From Variovorax brevis (lineage in GTDB: Bacteria > Pseudomonadota > Gammaproteobacteria > Burkholderiales > Burkholderiaceae_C), in contig NZ_JASZYG010000010.1 in the NCBI RefSeq assembly GCF_030317105.1, forward strand, positions 140,360 through 204,359: 64,000 bases of DNA, read 5' to 3'. This document shows positions 1-11,239 of this stretch, piece by piece. The translations under genes and the position numbers were made by a program. Numbering within the stretch: the first letter of the stretch is position 1; each line of letters begins with the position of its first letter. The notes below the pieces were generated by a model. That model saw only the letters and a program-made list of their open reading frames with translations, did no database searches and had not been told where the DNA came from.

Positions 1-819
1 GTGAAGGCCGCCGGCTTCGACACGTTCCCGAAGGACACGGCCGGCTTCCTGGCGCTGCACAAGGCGCTCAAGGAAAAGGGCACACCGGGCGGCTACGCGC
101 TGGGCAACGCCACCGGCGACAGCCTGTGGACCAACTGGCTGATCTGGTCGCACGGCGGCAAGCTGGTCGACAAGGACAACAAGGTGGTCATCGACAGCAC
201 CGAAACGCTGCGGGCGCTGGAGTACGGCAAGGAGCTGTACCCCAACTTCATCCCCGGCACGCTCTCGTGGCTGGATCCGAACAACAACAAGGCCTTCCTG
301 GACGGGCAGATCAGCGTCACCAACAACGGCATCTCGATCTACTACGCCGCCAAGAACTCGACCGACCCGAAGGTCAAGGATCTGGCGGCCGACATCCAGC
401 ATGCGGCCTTCCCCATCGGGCCGGTGGGCGTGCCGACCGAGTCGCACCTGTTCTTCAACCAGATGATCTTCAAGTACACCAAGTACCCGCAGGCAGCCAA
501 GGAGTTCCTGCGCTTCATGATGGAGCGCGAGCAGTTCGACAACTGGCTCATCGGCGCGGGCGGCTACATTGCGCACCCGCTGGCGGCCTATTCATCGTGT
601 TCGGTCTGGACCTCGGACCCGAAGAACACGGCCTACCGCGACTGCGTGAAGAACATGCGGCCCACGGGTTACGACGGCAAGCTGGGCTACGCCTCGGCCG
701 GCGCCGGTGCGGACTTCATCATCGCGAACATGGTGGCCGAGGCGATCAGCGGATCGAAGACGCCGAAGGAAGCGATGGAACGCGCACAAAAACGCGCCGA
801 GCGCTACTACAAGGTCTGA
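1..819 (+). CDS. Carbohydrate ABC transporter substrate-binding protein, 3' part
   Basis: This is the C-terminal 272 residues of a family-1 extracellular solute-binding protein. The 5' end, with its signal peptide, lies outside the window, so the GTG at position 1 is not a real start. The visible part has the usual MalE-like features: a hinge and ligand-pocket region rich in Trp/Tyr/Asn, the stretch SHLFFNQMIFK, and a C-terminal helix ending ERAQKRAERYYKV. It would bind a sugar or polyol in the periplasm and deliver it to the two permeases that follow after 4 bases. The ligand cannot be read from the sequence. The convergent sugar-acid dehydratase downstream suggests a pentose or uronic/aldonic acid catabolic locus, which is inference. 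Confidence 0.85.
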   Translation: MKAAGFDTFPKDTAGFLALHKALKEKGTPGGYALGNATGDSLWTNWLIWSHGGKLVDKDNKVVIDSTETLRALEYGKELYPNFIPGTLSWLDPNNNKAFLDGQISVTNNGISIYYAAKNSTDPKVKDLAADIQHAAFPIGPVGVPTESHLFFNQMIFKYTKYPQAAKEFLRFMMEREQFDNWLIGAGGYIAHPLAAYSSCSVWTSDPKNTAYRDCVKNMRPTGYDGKLGYASAGAGADFIIANMVAEAISGSKTPKEAMERAQKRAERYYKV

Positions 820-823
820 CGGC

Positions 824-1729
824 ATGACGGCTCTCGAGCGATTCCAGAACAACCGGCATGCGCTGGGGTGGGCATTCATGCTGCCCGCCACGGTGCTGCT
901 GCTGCTGTTCCTCACCTACCCGCTGGGGCTGGGCACCTGGCTCGGTTTCACCGATGCCAAGATCGGCCGCAGCGGGGAGTGGATCGGTCTCGAGAACTTC
1001 AGCTTCCTGATCACGGACAGCGTCACGCAACTGGCGCTGTTCAACACCATCTTCTATACGGTGGTGGCGAGCGTCGTGAAGTTCGGGTTGGGGCTCTGGC
1101 TCGCGATTTTGCTGAACAAGCGCTTGCCATTCCAGAGCTTCTTCCGCGCGGTGGTGCTGCTGCCGTGGATCGTGCCGACGGCCTTGTCGGCCATTGCGTT
1201 CTGGTGGATCTTCGACGCGCAGTTTTCCATCATCAGCTGGGTGCTGATGAAGCTGGGATTGATCAATCACTACATCGACTTCCTTGGCGACCCGTGGAAT
1301 GCGCGCGTCTCGACCATCATCGCCAACGTATGGCGCGGCATTCCCTTTGTGGCGATCTCGCTGCTGGCCGGGTTGCAGACCATTTCGCCTTCGTACTACG
1401 AGGCCTCGGCCATCGACGGTGCGACGCCGTGGCAGCAGTTCCGCTTCATCACGCTGCCGCTGCTCACGCCGATCATTGCGGTGGTGATGACCTTCTCGGT
1501 GCTGTTCACCTTCACAGACTTCCAGTTGATCTACGTGCTGACGCGCGGCGGCCCGCTGAACGCGACGCACTTGATGGCGACCCTGGCTTTCCAGCGCGCG
1601 ATCTCGGGTGGCGCACTGGCTGAAGGCGCGGCGATCGCCACGCTGATGGTGCCCTTCCTGCTGGCGGCGATCATGTTCAGCTACTTTGGATTGCAGCGGC
1701 GTGCGTGGCAGCAAGGTGGTGATAAATGA
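824..1729 (+). CDS. Carbohydrate ABC transporter permease (MalF/UgpA type)
   Basis: A 301-residue inner-membrane permease with six predicted hydrophobic segments. The first is at about residues 13-35 and the last near the C-terminus. The ABC permease EAA-type loop is visible as YYEASAIDGATPWQQFRFITLP, about two thirds along, which contacts the ATPase. I chose the ATG at 824, four bases after the stop of the binding-protein gene; an upstream in-frame ATG at 707 would lie inside that gene and give an Arg-rich non-hydrophobic leader. Its stop overlaps the ATG of a tiny ORF made by an inserted repeat (1726-1803). Confidence 0.9.
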   Translation: MTALERFQNNRHALGWAFMLPATVLLLLFLTYPLGLGTWLGFTDAKIGRSGEWIGLENFSFLITDSVTQLALFNTIFYTVVASVVKFGLGLWLAILLNKRLPFQSFFRAVVLLPWIVPTALSAIAFWWIFDAQFSIISWVLMKLGLINHYIDFLGDPWNARVSTIIANVWRGIPFVAISLLAGLQTISPSYYEASAIDGATPWQQFRFITLPLLTPIIAVVMTFSVLFTFTDFQLIYVLTRGGPLNATHLMATLAFQRAISGGALAEGAAIATLMVPFLLAAIMFSYFGLQRRAWQQGGDK

Positions 1730-1803
1730 GCGGCGCCGGGCCGTTCCCAAGCCGCTCGCTCCCCCTCGGGGGGACGGCGCGGAGCGCCAAGGGGGCATCA
1801 TGA
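1726..1803 (+). repeat. Palindromic dispersed repeat between two permease genes, open in frame (25-codon ORF)
   Basis: The spacer between the two permease genes is a GC-rich repeat with a CCCCCTCGGGGGG hairpin. It resembles the two copies at 53615-53782: it begins GCGCCGGGCCG, has CCCAAGC and the same hairpin, and ends GGGGGCA. An ATG at 1726 overlaps the upstream stop (ATGA), reads through the repeat for 25 codons, and stops at 1801-1803, overlapping the ATGA start of the next permease. Ribosomes could therefore pass from one permease to the next without a gap. Whether the peptide has any role is unknown. Confidence 0.7.
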
Positions 1804-2678
1804 CCGAGAAATCCAACAACGACGCCTCGCAGGGCATGGACTACCTGCAGTCCTTGCCGCGCCGCTGGGTCACCATCTACATCCCGATCATCTGCTTCGT
1901 GCTGGTGCTGCTGTTCCCGTTCTACTGGATGGCGATCACGTCTTTCAAGCCTGACAACGAACTGCTCTCGCGCGACGGCAACCCGTTCTGGATCGTCGGC
2001 CCGACGATCGCGCATTTCGAGAAGCTGCTGTTTCGCACCGAATACCCCGCGTGGCTGTGGAACACGGTCATCGTGTCGGTCGTGTCGACCGGGCTGTCGC
2101 TGGTGGCTTCGGTGCTGGCGGCGTACGCCATCGAGCGGCTGCGTTTCCAGGGTTCGAAGCCGGCTGGCGGGGCGATCTTCCTGGCGTACCTGGTGCCGCC
2201 GTCGATCCTGTTCATTCCGCTGGCGGCGATCGTGGTCAAGCTCGGGCTGTTCGACAGCCGCATGGCGCTGATCCTGACCTATCCGACCTTCCTGATTCCG
2301 TTCTCGACCTGGCTCTTGATGGGGTACTTCCGCTCGATTCCCTATGAGCTGGAAGAGTGCGCGCTGATCGACGGTGCCTCGCGCTGGCAGATCCTCATCA
2401 AGATCGTGTTGCCGCTCGCGGTGCCGGGGTTGATCTCGGCGGGCATCTTCGCCTTCACGCTGTCGTGGAACGAGTTCATCTACGCGCTCACCTTCGTGTC
2501 GTCGTCGGAGAACAAGACGGTGCCGGTGGGTGTCGTCACCGAACTGGTGGAAGGTGACGTGTACCACTGGGGTCCGCTCATGGCGGGTGCGCTGCTGGGT
2601 TCGCTGCCGGTGGCCTTCGTGTACTCGTTCTTCGTCGAATACTACGTCTCGGGGATGACGGGGTCGGTCAAGGAGTAG
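1800..2678 (+). CDS. Carbohydrate ABC transporter permease (MalG type)
   Basis: A 292-residue partner permease with six hydrophobic segments; the first is at about residues 24-45. The EAA loop reads ELEECALIDGASRWQILIKI, followed by VLPLAVPGL, typical of MalG-like subunits. The chosen ATG at 1800 has the short hydrophilic N-terminus usual for the family; an upstream in-frame start at 1686 would include the inserted repeat. It should form a heterodimer with the preceding permease. No ATPase subunit is visible in the window, so it probably lies upstream of the binding-protein gene or is shared. The 3' end overlaps the convergent dehydratase by 11 bases. Confidence 0.9.
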   Translation: MTEKSNNDASQGMDYLQSLPRRWVTIYIPIICFVLVLLFPFYWMAITSFKPDNELLSRDGNPFWIVGPTIAHFEKLLFRTEYPAWLWNTVIVSVVSTGLSLVASVLAAYAIERLRFQGSKPAGGAIFLAYLVPPSILFIPLAAIVVKLGLFDSRMALILTYPTFLIPFSTWLLMGYFRSIPYELEECALIDGASRWQILIKIVLPLAVPGLISAGIFAFTLSWNEFIYALTFVSSSENKTVPVGVVTELVEGDVYHWGPLMAGALLGSLPVAFVYSFFVEYYVSGMTGSVKE

Positions 2679-4389
2679 TGCTGCGGCCCGGCACGAGGAA
2701 GTCGAAGTCGCAGCCTTCGTCGGCCTGCAGCACGCTGCGATGGAACAGTGCCGCGTAGCCGCGGTCGGGTCTCGGTGCCGCGCCTGGCGGCGGCCCTGAT
2801 CCCGCTGCTTCGCGTCGTCGCGCAAGTTCGTTCTCATCCACCAGCAATTCGATTCGGCGCTTCCCGACATCGAGCGAGATGCGGTCGCCGTTGCGCACCA
2901 GTCCCAGCGGACCGCCTGCCGCCGATTCCGGCGTGATGTGCAGCACGATGGTGCCGAAGGCCGTTCCGCTCATGCGGGCGTCGGAGATGCGCACCATGTC
3001 CTTCACCCCCAGCACGGCGAGCTTGCGCGGGATGGGCAGGTAGCCCGCCTCGGGCATGCCCGGCGCGCCGATGGGGCCGGCGTTGCGCAGCACCAGTACG
3101 TCGTCGGCGGTCACGTCGAGTTCGGGGTCGTCCATGCGCGTGGTCATGTCCTCCACCGAGTCGAAGACGACGGCGCGGCCTGTGTGCTGCATCAACGATG
3201 GCGATGCGGCCGACTGTTTGATGATGGCCCCGCGCGGCGCCAGATTGCCGTGCAGCACCGCCATGCTGCCGTACGCCTTGATGGGATCGGAGCGCGGCCG
3301 GATGACGGTCTGGCCCGGCACGTCTTCGGCGGTCTCCATGTAGTCGCGCAAGCTGCCACCCATCACGGTGGGCGCATCGAGGTCGAGCAGGTCGACCAGT
3401 TCGCGCATCAGGCGTGGCACGCCACCGGCCCAATGGAAGTGCTCCATGTAGTGCTCGCCCGAGGGCTTGAGGTCCACCAGCACCGGCACGTTGCGGCCGA
3501 GTTGATCGAAGGCTTCGAGATCGATCTTCACGCCGACCCGACCCGCCGCGGCAGTCAAGTGGATCAAGCCGTTGGTCGAGCCGCCGATGGCCTGCATCAC
3601 GACCATTGCGTTGCGAAAGGCCGCTTCCGTCATGAGCTGCGACGGCCTCGGCCCGCCACTGCGCGCCATCGCGGCCGCGAACATGCCGCTGGCTTCCGCG
3701 GATCGCAGCCGGTCTGCGTGCGTGGCCGGAATGGTGGCAGAGCGCGGCAGCGCCAGGCCCATCGTCTCGACGATGCAAGCCATGGTGCTGGCCGTGCCCA
3801 TCACCATGCAGGTGCCCGGCGTGGGCGCCAGGCGCTCGTTGATGAACTCGATCTGCTGCGCGTCGATGCGGCCGCCGCGATGTTCGCCCCACAGGCGCCT
3901 GCAGTCGGTGCACGCACCCAGCTGCTCGCCCTTGTGGTGGCCGACCAGCATGGGGCCGACAGGCACGATGACCGTTGGCACATCGGCGGAGGCGGCTGCC
4001 ATCATCTGCGCGGGAATGGTCTTGTCGCAGCCGCCAATGAGCACCACCGAATCCATGGGCTGCGCGCGCAGCATCTCCTCCGTGTCCATGGCCATCAGGT
4101 TGCGCAAGAACATGCTGGTGGGATGCGCGAAGGATTCGTGGATGGAGATGGTCGGGAACTCCATCGGCAGCGCGCCCGACAGCATCACGCCACGCTTGAT
4201 CGCTTCCACCAGCTTGGGTACGTTGCCGTGGCACGCGTTGTAGTCGCTGAAGGTGTTGGCGATGCCGACGATGGGGCGGGCGAGCGCGTCGTCCGACAGG
4301 CCCATGGCCTTGATGAAGGCCTTGCGCAGGAAGAGCGAGAACTCCGGATCGCCGTAGGAGGTCAATCCCTTGCGCATGCCTTGGGTCAT
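2668..4389 (-). CDS. IlvD/Edd-family sugar-acid dehydratase
   Basis: A 573-residue member of the dihydroxy-acid/6-phosphogluconate dehydratase family, full length. The Fe-S cluster cysteines are in the expected contexts: NACHGN, GGCDKTIPA and GACTDC. The catalytic C-terminal Ser region reads SDARMSGTAFG. Sequence style and the neighbouring sugar importer favour an aldonic-acid dehydratase (arabonate, xylonate or gluconate type) over branched-chain amino acid synthesis; substrate assignment is inference. Such enzymes eliminate water from a 2,3-dihydroxy acid to give a 2-keto-3-deoxy acid in the cytoplasm. The gene converges on the importer operon, overlapping it by 11 bases, and is followed by no obvious partner gene here. 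Confidence 0.88.
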   Translation of the reverse strand: MTQGMRKGLTSYGDPEFSLFLRKAFIKAMGLSDDALARPIVGIANTFSDYNACHGNVPKLVEAIKRGVMLSGALPMEFPTISIHESFAHPTSMFLRNLMAMDTEEMLRAQPMDSVVLIGGCDKTIPAQMMAAASADVPTVIVPVGPMLVGHHKGEQLGACTDCRRLWGEHRGGRIDAQQIEFINERLAPTPGTCMVMGTASTMACIVETMGLALPRSATIPATHADRLRSAEASGMFAAAMARSGGPRPSQLMTEAAFRNAMVVMQAIGGSTNGLIHLTAAAGRVGVKIDLEAFDQLGRNVPVLVDLKPSGEHYMEHFHWAGGVPRLMRELVDLLDLDAPTVMGGSLRDYMETAEDVPGQTVIRPRSDPIKAYGSMAVLHGNLAPRGAIIKQSAASPSLMQHTGRAVVFDSVEDMTTRMDDPELDVTADDVLVLRNAGPIGAPGMPEAGYLPIPRKLAVLGVKDMVRISDARMSGTAFGTIVLHITPESAAGGPLGLVRNGDRISLDVGKRRIELLVDENELARRREAAGSGPPPGAAPRPDRGYAALFHRSVLQADEGCDFDFLVPGRSTTP

Positions 4390-4438
4390 GGGGCGGGGTC
4401 CTTTGAAGGGCGATGCTGGCGGAGCGATGGGCGGCCCA

Positions 4439-4711
4439 TCATGCCTTGGCTTTCTTTGCGGGAATCTTCTTCACGCCGGCCTTTGCTGGCGCGTCCCCGT
4501 CGATGGGATACCAGCCCTCGTTCTTGAAGGCCTGCACGATCGCCATGGCGTGGCCGTGGCCCAACCCTTCTTCGGCCTTGAGCCACGCGACGATGGGCCC
4601 GACCTTGCTGCCGGGCTCGATCAGGCCCCTGGCCTTGGCGCCCTTGTGGAAGTCCGCCGGCGACTTGCCGGTCTTGGCCTTGATGTTGTCGATATAGGCC
4701 TGGAAGGTCAT
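4439..4711 (-). CDS. DUF4287 domain protein
   Basis: A 90-residue soluble protein starting MTFQAYIDNIKAKTGKSP. This matches the start of DUF4287, a small domain of unknown function found alone or before DUF5655. The domain fills residues 1 to about 70, followed by a Lys/Ala-rich tail (KKIPAKKAKA). I placed the start at 4711 because homologues begin there; a longer frame reaches 4771 but adds residues with no family support. It lies 49 bases upstream of nothing obviously related: the dehydratase starts at 4389 on the same strand. No function can be assigned from sequence. Confidence 0.8.
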   Translation of the reverse strand: MTFQAYIDNIKAKTGKSPADFHKGAKARGLIEPGSKVGPIVAWLKAEEGLGHGHAMAIVQAFKNEGWYPIDGDAPAKAGVKKIPAKKAKA

Positions 4712-4798
4712 CGAAATTGCCCTTGGCAGTTGAACTGCCGGGCACGGTAGCACGAGGTGCCGATGACTCACAAGCGCGCTGGCGCAGCGCGGGTTGTG

Positions 4799-7363
<2,565 letters not shown>

Positions 7364-7506
7364 GTGGCGTTCCTCGAAGGCTTGTCTTGCTGGCAAACGT
7401 GCCAACTCAATCTCACCGTAGCGCGGAAGCCCGCCTCACCGATGCCAGTTCAATCCCACCCCGCCTGTCAGCGCATGGGCCGTTCGTTCAAGGGGAAAAC
7501 GCGGCG

Positions 7507-8274
7507 CTACTGCACCTTAACGGGCTTGACCGCCATTGCGCCGACCAGCGCGCACGCGGCCAGGGTCCAGACGATCACCGCGCCCGATGGCAGGTCGAAC
7601 AGCGCCGACAGGGCCAGTCCCAGCGCGTAGCCCGCCGCACCGATGCCATAAGCGACCTGGAATCGACGCGCCCCGGAAAGCGCCCGCGTGCCGAGCGCCG
7701 GAATGATCAGGCTCGAAAAAACGAGGTACACGCCGACCAGTTGCACCGACGCCGTGACGGCGACCGCGAACGCGGCATAGAAGCCGAAACGCCCGAGCCG
7801 CGCGACCCACCCGAATTGCATGGCAAGCAGCAACACCGCCGACACGCCGCCCAGCCACAGCAACTGCGTCGTGTTGACCCACAGGATCTGCCCGACGAGC
7901 AAGTCCTTCAGATGCTCCCCGCCGTGCGGATTGCTCGCCAGCAACAAGATGCCGGCACACGCCGCAAGGATGAACATCACGCCGATCAAGGCCTCTTGCT
8001 GCTGCGCTGCACGCCGTTCCGTCCACGTCAGGAGCCAGGCGCCGAGCAGGGCGGCCGTCACCGCGGCCACCTGCACGGCGACGCCTCCTTCAGGCATGCC
8101 CATCGCATCGGCCGCGATCACGCCCAGGCCGGCAATTTGCGCAATGGCGAGGTCGATGAAGACGATGCCGCGGTCCAGCACCTGCACGCCCAGCGGCACG
8201 TGGGTTGCGAGCACCAGCAGCCCGGCGATCAGCGCGGGCCCGAGGATGCTCCAGTCGAGCGCGCTCCAGTTCAC
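7507..8274 (-). CDS. znuB: Zn/Mn-type ABC transporter permease (ZnuB/ABC-3 family)
   Basis: A 255-residue polytopic membrane protein of the ABC-3 metal permease family with seven to nine hydrophobic segments. Family-typical stretches include the polar-flanked VFSSLIIPALGTRAL and the N-terminal GPALIAGLLVLATHVPLGVQVL. Its start overlaps the stop of the binding-protein gene by 4 bases (ATGA), so the two are co-translated. It would carry a divalent metal, most likely zinc given the binding protein, across the inner membrane. The ATPase subunit that normally sits in such operons is absent here. Confidence 0.88.
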   Translation of the reverse strand: MNWSALDWSILGPALIAGLLVLATHVPLGVQVLDRGIVFIDLAIAQIAGLGVIAADAMGMPEGGVAVQVAAVTAALLGAWLLTWTERRAAQQQEALIGVMFILAACAGILLLASNPHGGEHLKDLLVGQILWVNTTQLLWLGGVSAVLLLAMQFGWVARLGRFGFYAAFAVAVTASVQLVGVYLVFSSLIIPALGTRALSGARRFQVAYGIGAAGYALGLALSALFDLPSGAVIVWTLAACALVGAMAVKPVKVQ

Positions 8275-9191
8275 GGCTTGGCTCCTGCCAGAAGGCGGGC
8301 CACCGTGTCATCGAAAAGGCCGAAGAGGTCCTTGGCGCCCTCCGTGCCACCGACCGTGAAGGGCAGCTTCACGACGGGGATGCCCGTGTTCTTGCTCAGC
8401 CACTCGGACGGCCGCGGATCCTGGTAGGCTGCATGGATGACCATGCGCGCAGGCTTGTCCTTGAGCGTGGCCTGCACCCCCTGCAGGTGCGACGCCGTCG
8501 GCTCCACGCCGGGCTTGGGTTCGAGCACGGCAACTTCCTTGAGGCCCAGCCAGTCGTAGAGATACACGAAGGCGTTGTGCTGCGAGACCACGGACACGCC
8601 CTTGAGCGGCGCGGCCTGCGTGCTCCAGCGCGTCATCGCCTGTTGCCAGCGCTGCGTGAAGTCGGCCTGCGCCTTGGCGTAGTCGGCAGCGTGCGAGGGA
8701 TCGATCTGCTGCAGGCGCGCGCCCAGGGCCGCTGCGACGACGGCGATGTTGCGCGGATCGGTCTGGATGTGCGGGTTGCCGGCCGCGTGCACGTCGCCCT
8801 GCGAGCGGTCGACCTGTGTCGGCACTTCGAGCTTGCGCACGAAGTCCGCTGCCGCGAAGTTGCCGGGCTGGCCCGGTTGCAGCTTCGCGTTGCCGGCTTG
8901 CTGCAGCAGCACGGGCAGCCATCCGATCTCGAGCTCGGCGCCAGTGCATACGACGAGGTCGGCATTGCGCGCCCGCGCAATCAGGCTGGGCTTGGCCTGG
9001 ATCTGGTGCGGGTCCTGCAGCGCGGTGGTGGCGACTGTCACATCGACCAGGCTGCCGCCCAGTTCCTGCGCCAGCGCACCCCACTCGGGCTCGCAGGCAA
9101 ACACGCGAAGGGCCGCGTTGGCGGGCGAGGCGAGCAGCACCAAGGGCGTGGCCAGCAAGGCGAAGAGGGTCGTACGGTTGAATTTCATCAT
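8271..9191 (-). CDS. znuA: Metal ABC transporter substrate-binding protein (ZnuA-like)
   Basis: A 306-residue periplasmic binding protein of the A-1 metal cluster. A signal peptide (FALLATPLVLLASPANA) precedes a mature protein starting with ALRVFACEPEWGALA. Candidate metal ligands are His in GNPHIQTDPRN, His in SQHNAFVYL and an acidic residue near the C-terminus. The long His/Asp loop of many ZnuA proteins is missing, and the first ligand, usually a His near residue 60, is replaced by DPHQI further on, so zinc versus another metal is uncertain. I chose the first of two tandem ATGs (9191), 7 bases after AGGAG. Confidence 0.85.
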   Translation of the reverse strand: MMKFNRTTLFALLATPLVLLASPANAALRVFACEPEWGALAQELGGSLVDVTVATTALQDPHQIQAKPSLIARARNADLVVCTGAELEIGWLPVLLQQAGNAKLQPGQPGNFAAADFVRKLEVPTQVDRSQGDVHAAGNPHIQTDPRNIAVVAAALGARLQQIDPSHAADYAKAQADFTQRWQQAMTRWSTQAAPLKGVSVVSQHNAFVYLYDWLGLKEVAVLEPKPGVEPTASHLQGVQATLKDKPARMVIHAAYQDPRPSEWLSKNTGIPVVKLPFTVGGTEGAKDLFGLFDDTVARLLAGAKP

Positions 9192-9210
9192 GGCGTTTCT
9201 CCTTGGGGGC

Positions 9211-10728
9211 TCAATAGTTGTGCGCACCGTGCGCGCCCAGACTCATCTGGTACTGGAGGAAGATCTGGTTGTCCGGCGCGCCTTCGCGCGAGCGGTCTTG
9301 TGCCAACTGCAGGCGGATGCGCGAGAACTCGCTGGGGTTGTAGTCCAGCATCAGCGAGTTCTTTTTCGGGCGGTAGCTGGTGATGCCCATCGCGCCCGAA
9401 TTGAGACCGTAGTCCGGCGTGCCGGGGTCCAACTGCTCGGTGCGCAGGCCCACGCGCCAGTTCGGCATGAACTGGTAGATGCCCTGCAGGTACCAGCCCG
9501 ATTGCACCACGCCGTAGCGGCTGGGGCTGTCGGTGTTGCCCACGTCGTAGACCAGGTTGCCGTCGCGGTCGCTGCGCACGTATTCGCCCTGCAGCTTGAA
9601 GTTGGTGCGCGTTGCGTTGCCGTTCGGCGCCCACTTCCACACCCCGTCAAGAATCCACACGCGCGAGTTGCCGCTGAACAGGTTGGTGACCTGCGCACCC
9701 GCCGCGTTGGTGGCCAGCAGGCTCTGGTCGGTGGCCTTGGCGTTGAGCACCGAGATGCCGGCACGCCAGCTGTTGCTGACGCCCACGTCGCCGCCAGTGT
9801 GCAGGCTCAGCGACGTCATGCCTGCCCCGTTCTGGCTGGTGTCGCTGCCGGGGAAAGTGCGCCCGCGGCCGACTTCCGCGCCGAGTTCGACGTATTGGTC
9901 GATGGGCGCCACCCATTTCAGCTGCAAGCCGTCGTCGCCGTACTGCGTGCCGAGCATGGCCTGGTAGGCCAGCGGCGCATCGACGAAGTCCCAGGTGTGG
10001 GCGTGCTGGGGATTGAGATAGCCAATGTTGGAGAAGAACCGTCCGCCCCGCAGCGACAGGCCGCTGCCCAGCGCGGTGGTTTCGACAAAGGCCTCTTCGA
10101 CCGACACCGAGTTGTCGGACGCCACCGCGATGTTGGCCTGGCCGCGCCACCACGGGTCGATGCTGGCGGAAAAGCCCAGTTCCGATTCCCCCAGGTTGAA
10201 GCCGCGTGTGCCGGGGCCGATCTCGGCGTCTGGCGGCAACGGGAAGCCTGTGATCGCGAAGTTCGCTGGATCCTGCGTCGTGCGTGTGTAGCCGCCGGAG
10301 AGGATGAGGGAGATGGCCGGATTGAATGAGTTGGCACTGCCCCCGCCGCTGCCGGGCGCGGCGGCGACGGTTGCGGGAGAGGCATTGGTGGGAGGCGGCG
10401 CGACGGCGGCGGCCGCGCCTGTGGCCGCAACTGCGGCGCCGCCGGTCGTAGCGGTCGTGGCGGTCGCGGCAGCGGTGGCACCCGTCCCAGCCGTGCCAGC
10501 AGTGCCAGCCGTAGCCGGCGCGTTGGTCACCGCAGGCGGTGACCACGCAGCCTTCGCCTCAGCGTCCTGCACGCGCTTTTCAAGCGCCTGCAGTCGTGAT
10601 TCGTAGTCGGCGCGCATGCTGCTGATTTCTTTTCGCAGCGCATCAACGTCGGAGGAGGGATCGGCCGCCACGGCGGCGATCGGCAAGGTCAAGGCGAGCG
10701 CGACGCCCGCCGGAAAAAGTCTGTGCAT
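9211..10728 (-). CDS. Outer-membrane beta-barrel protein of the metal-uptake locus
   Basis: A 505-residue exported protein. A signal peptide (residues 1-21, ending AAVAAD) is followed by a short coiled coil (about 25-55, with SDVDALRKEISSMRADYESR). Then comes a low-complexity Ala/Thr/Gly/Pro linker (about 60-135), and a barrel of alternating aromatic strands to the C-terminus. The end reads NQIFLQYQMSLGAHGAHNY, as in outer-membrane barrels. A coiled coil before a porin-like barrel is also seen in phosphate-selective porins. Position 19 bases upstream of the metal-binding protein suggests a role in moving the metal across the outer membrane (inference). The ATG at 10728 is set by the signal peptide. 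Confidence 0.75.
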   Translation of the reverse strand: MHRLFPAGVALALTLPIAAVAADPSSDVDALRKEISSMRADYESRLQALEKRVQDAEAKAAWSPPAVTNAPATAGTAGTAGTGATAAATATTATTGGAAVAATGAAAAVAPPPTNASPATVAAAPGSGGGSANSFNPAISLILSGGYTRTTQDPANFAITGFPLPPDAEIGPGTRGFNLGESELGFSASIDPWWRGQANIAVASDNSVSVEEAFVETTALGSGLSLRGGRFFSNIGYLNPQHAHTWDFVDAPLAYQAMLGTQYGDDGLQLKWVAPIDQYVELGAEVGRGRTFPGSDTSQNGAGMTSLSLHTGGDVGVSNSWRAGISVLNAKATDQSLLATNAAGAQVTNLFSGNSRVWILDGVWKWAPNGNATRTNFKLQGEYVRSDRDGNLVYDVGNTDSPSRYGVVQSGWYLQGIYQFMPNWRVGLRTEQLDPGTPDYGLNSGAMGITSYRPKKNSLMLDYNPSEFSRIRLQLAQDRSREGAPDNQIFLQYQMSLGAHGAHNY

Positions 10729-10806
10729 GAATTCCTGTCGCTTCTGGCAAATACGTGTCGAAACGCACCCGTCCGCGCGAAAGCGGGCGGGTGCTCCGGT
10801 CAACGG

Positions 10807-11157
10807 TCAGTGCAGGGCGACAGGGGGCGCGCGGCCCTGGTAGGCGAGGAGCGGCAAGCCCTGCCAGACGCCGTCGGCGTCGGCTTGCGGGGCTTCATGG
10901 CGTGCCGCCAGGAGCGGCGGCAGCGAAAGGGGTGGACTGGGAAGCGCGCCGCCGCCAATGGCGCCGGCCGCCACGCAGATCTCGCAATGCACGAGATGCT
11001 GCAACTGCTTGTGCTTGGCCGCAGCAGCCAGGTCGTCGCCGGTGTGCGACAGGGCATGCGTCGCAGACGCAGCCTGGGCGATCGGCAGCAGCATCGCGAG
11101 CCACAACAGCCACGCAAAGTGGCGTGGTGCTCGGGAGCGCTGGCGTAGGCTGAACAT
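10807..11157 (-). CDS. Small exported His/Cys-containing protein, metal-locus member
   Basis: A 116-residue protein with an N-terminal hydrophobic signal or anchor (about residues 12-33, FAWLLWLAMLLPIAQA). A metal-ligand-rich segment follows: HALSHTGDD, then KHKQLQHLVHCEIC. The rest is Pro/Leu-rich. The composition resembles the small DUF2946-like proteins often placed beside metal importers. It is the first gene of the apparent metal operon: the barrel gene begins 78 bases downstream. I see no clear Zur box in the 82 bases upstream. A periplasmic metal-buffering role is possible but unproven. Confidence 0.6.
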   Translation of the reverse strand: MFSLRQRSRAPRHFAWLLWLAMLLPIAQAASATHALSHTGDDLAAAAKHKQLQHLVHCEICVAAGAIGGGALPSPPLSLPPLLAARHEAPQADADGVWQGLPLLAYQGRAPPVALH

Positions 11158-11239
11158 GGCGGAGGGCCCGCAATTTTAGCGGTCGGCCTGCCGGATCCCG
11201 CTGAACGGCGAATGTGGGTCGCCGAAGTTCAGAACTGTC

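Noticed and set aside
2938..4527. 529-residue plus-strand frame opposite the dehydratase gene
   Set aside because: His/Arg-rich antisense shadow of a conserved enzyme in GC-rich DNA, no family resemblance.
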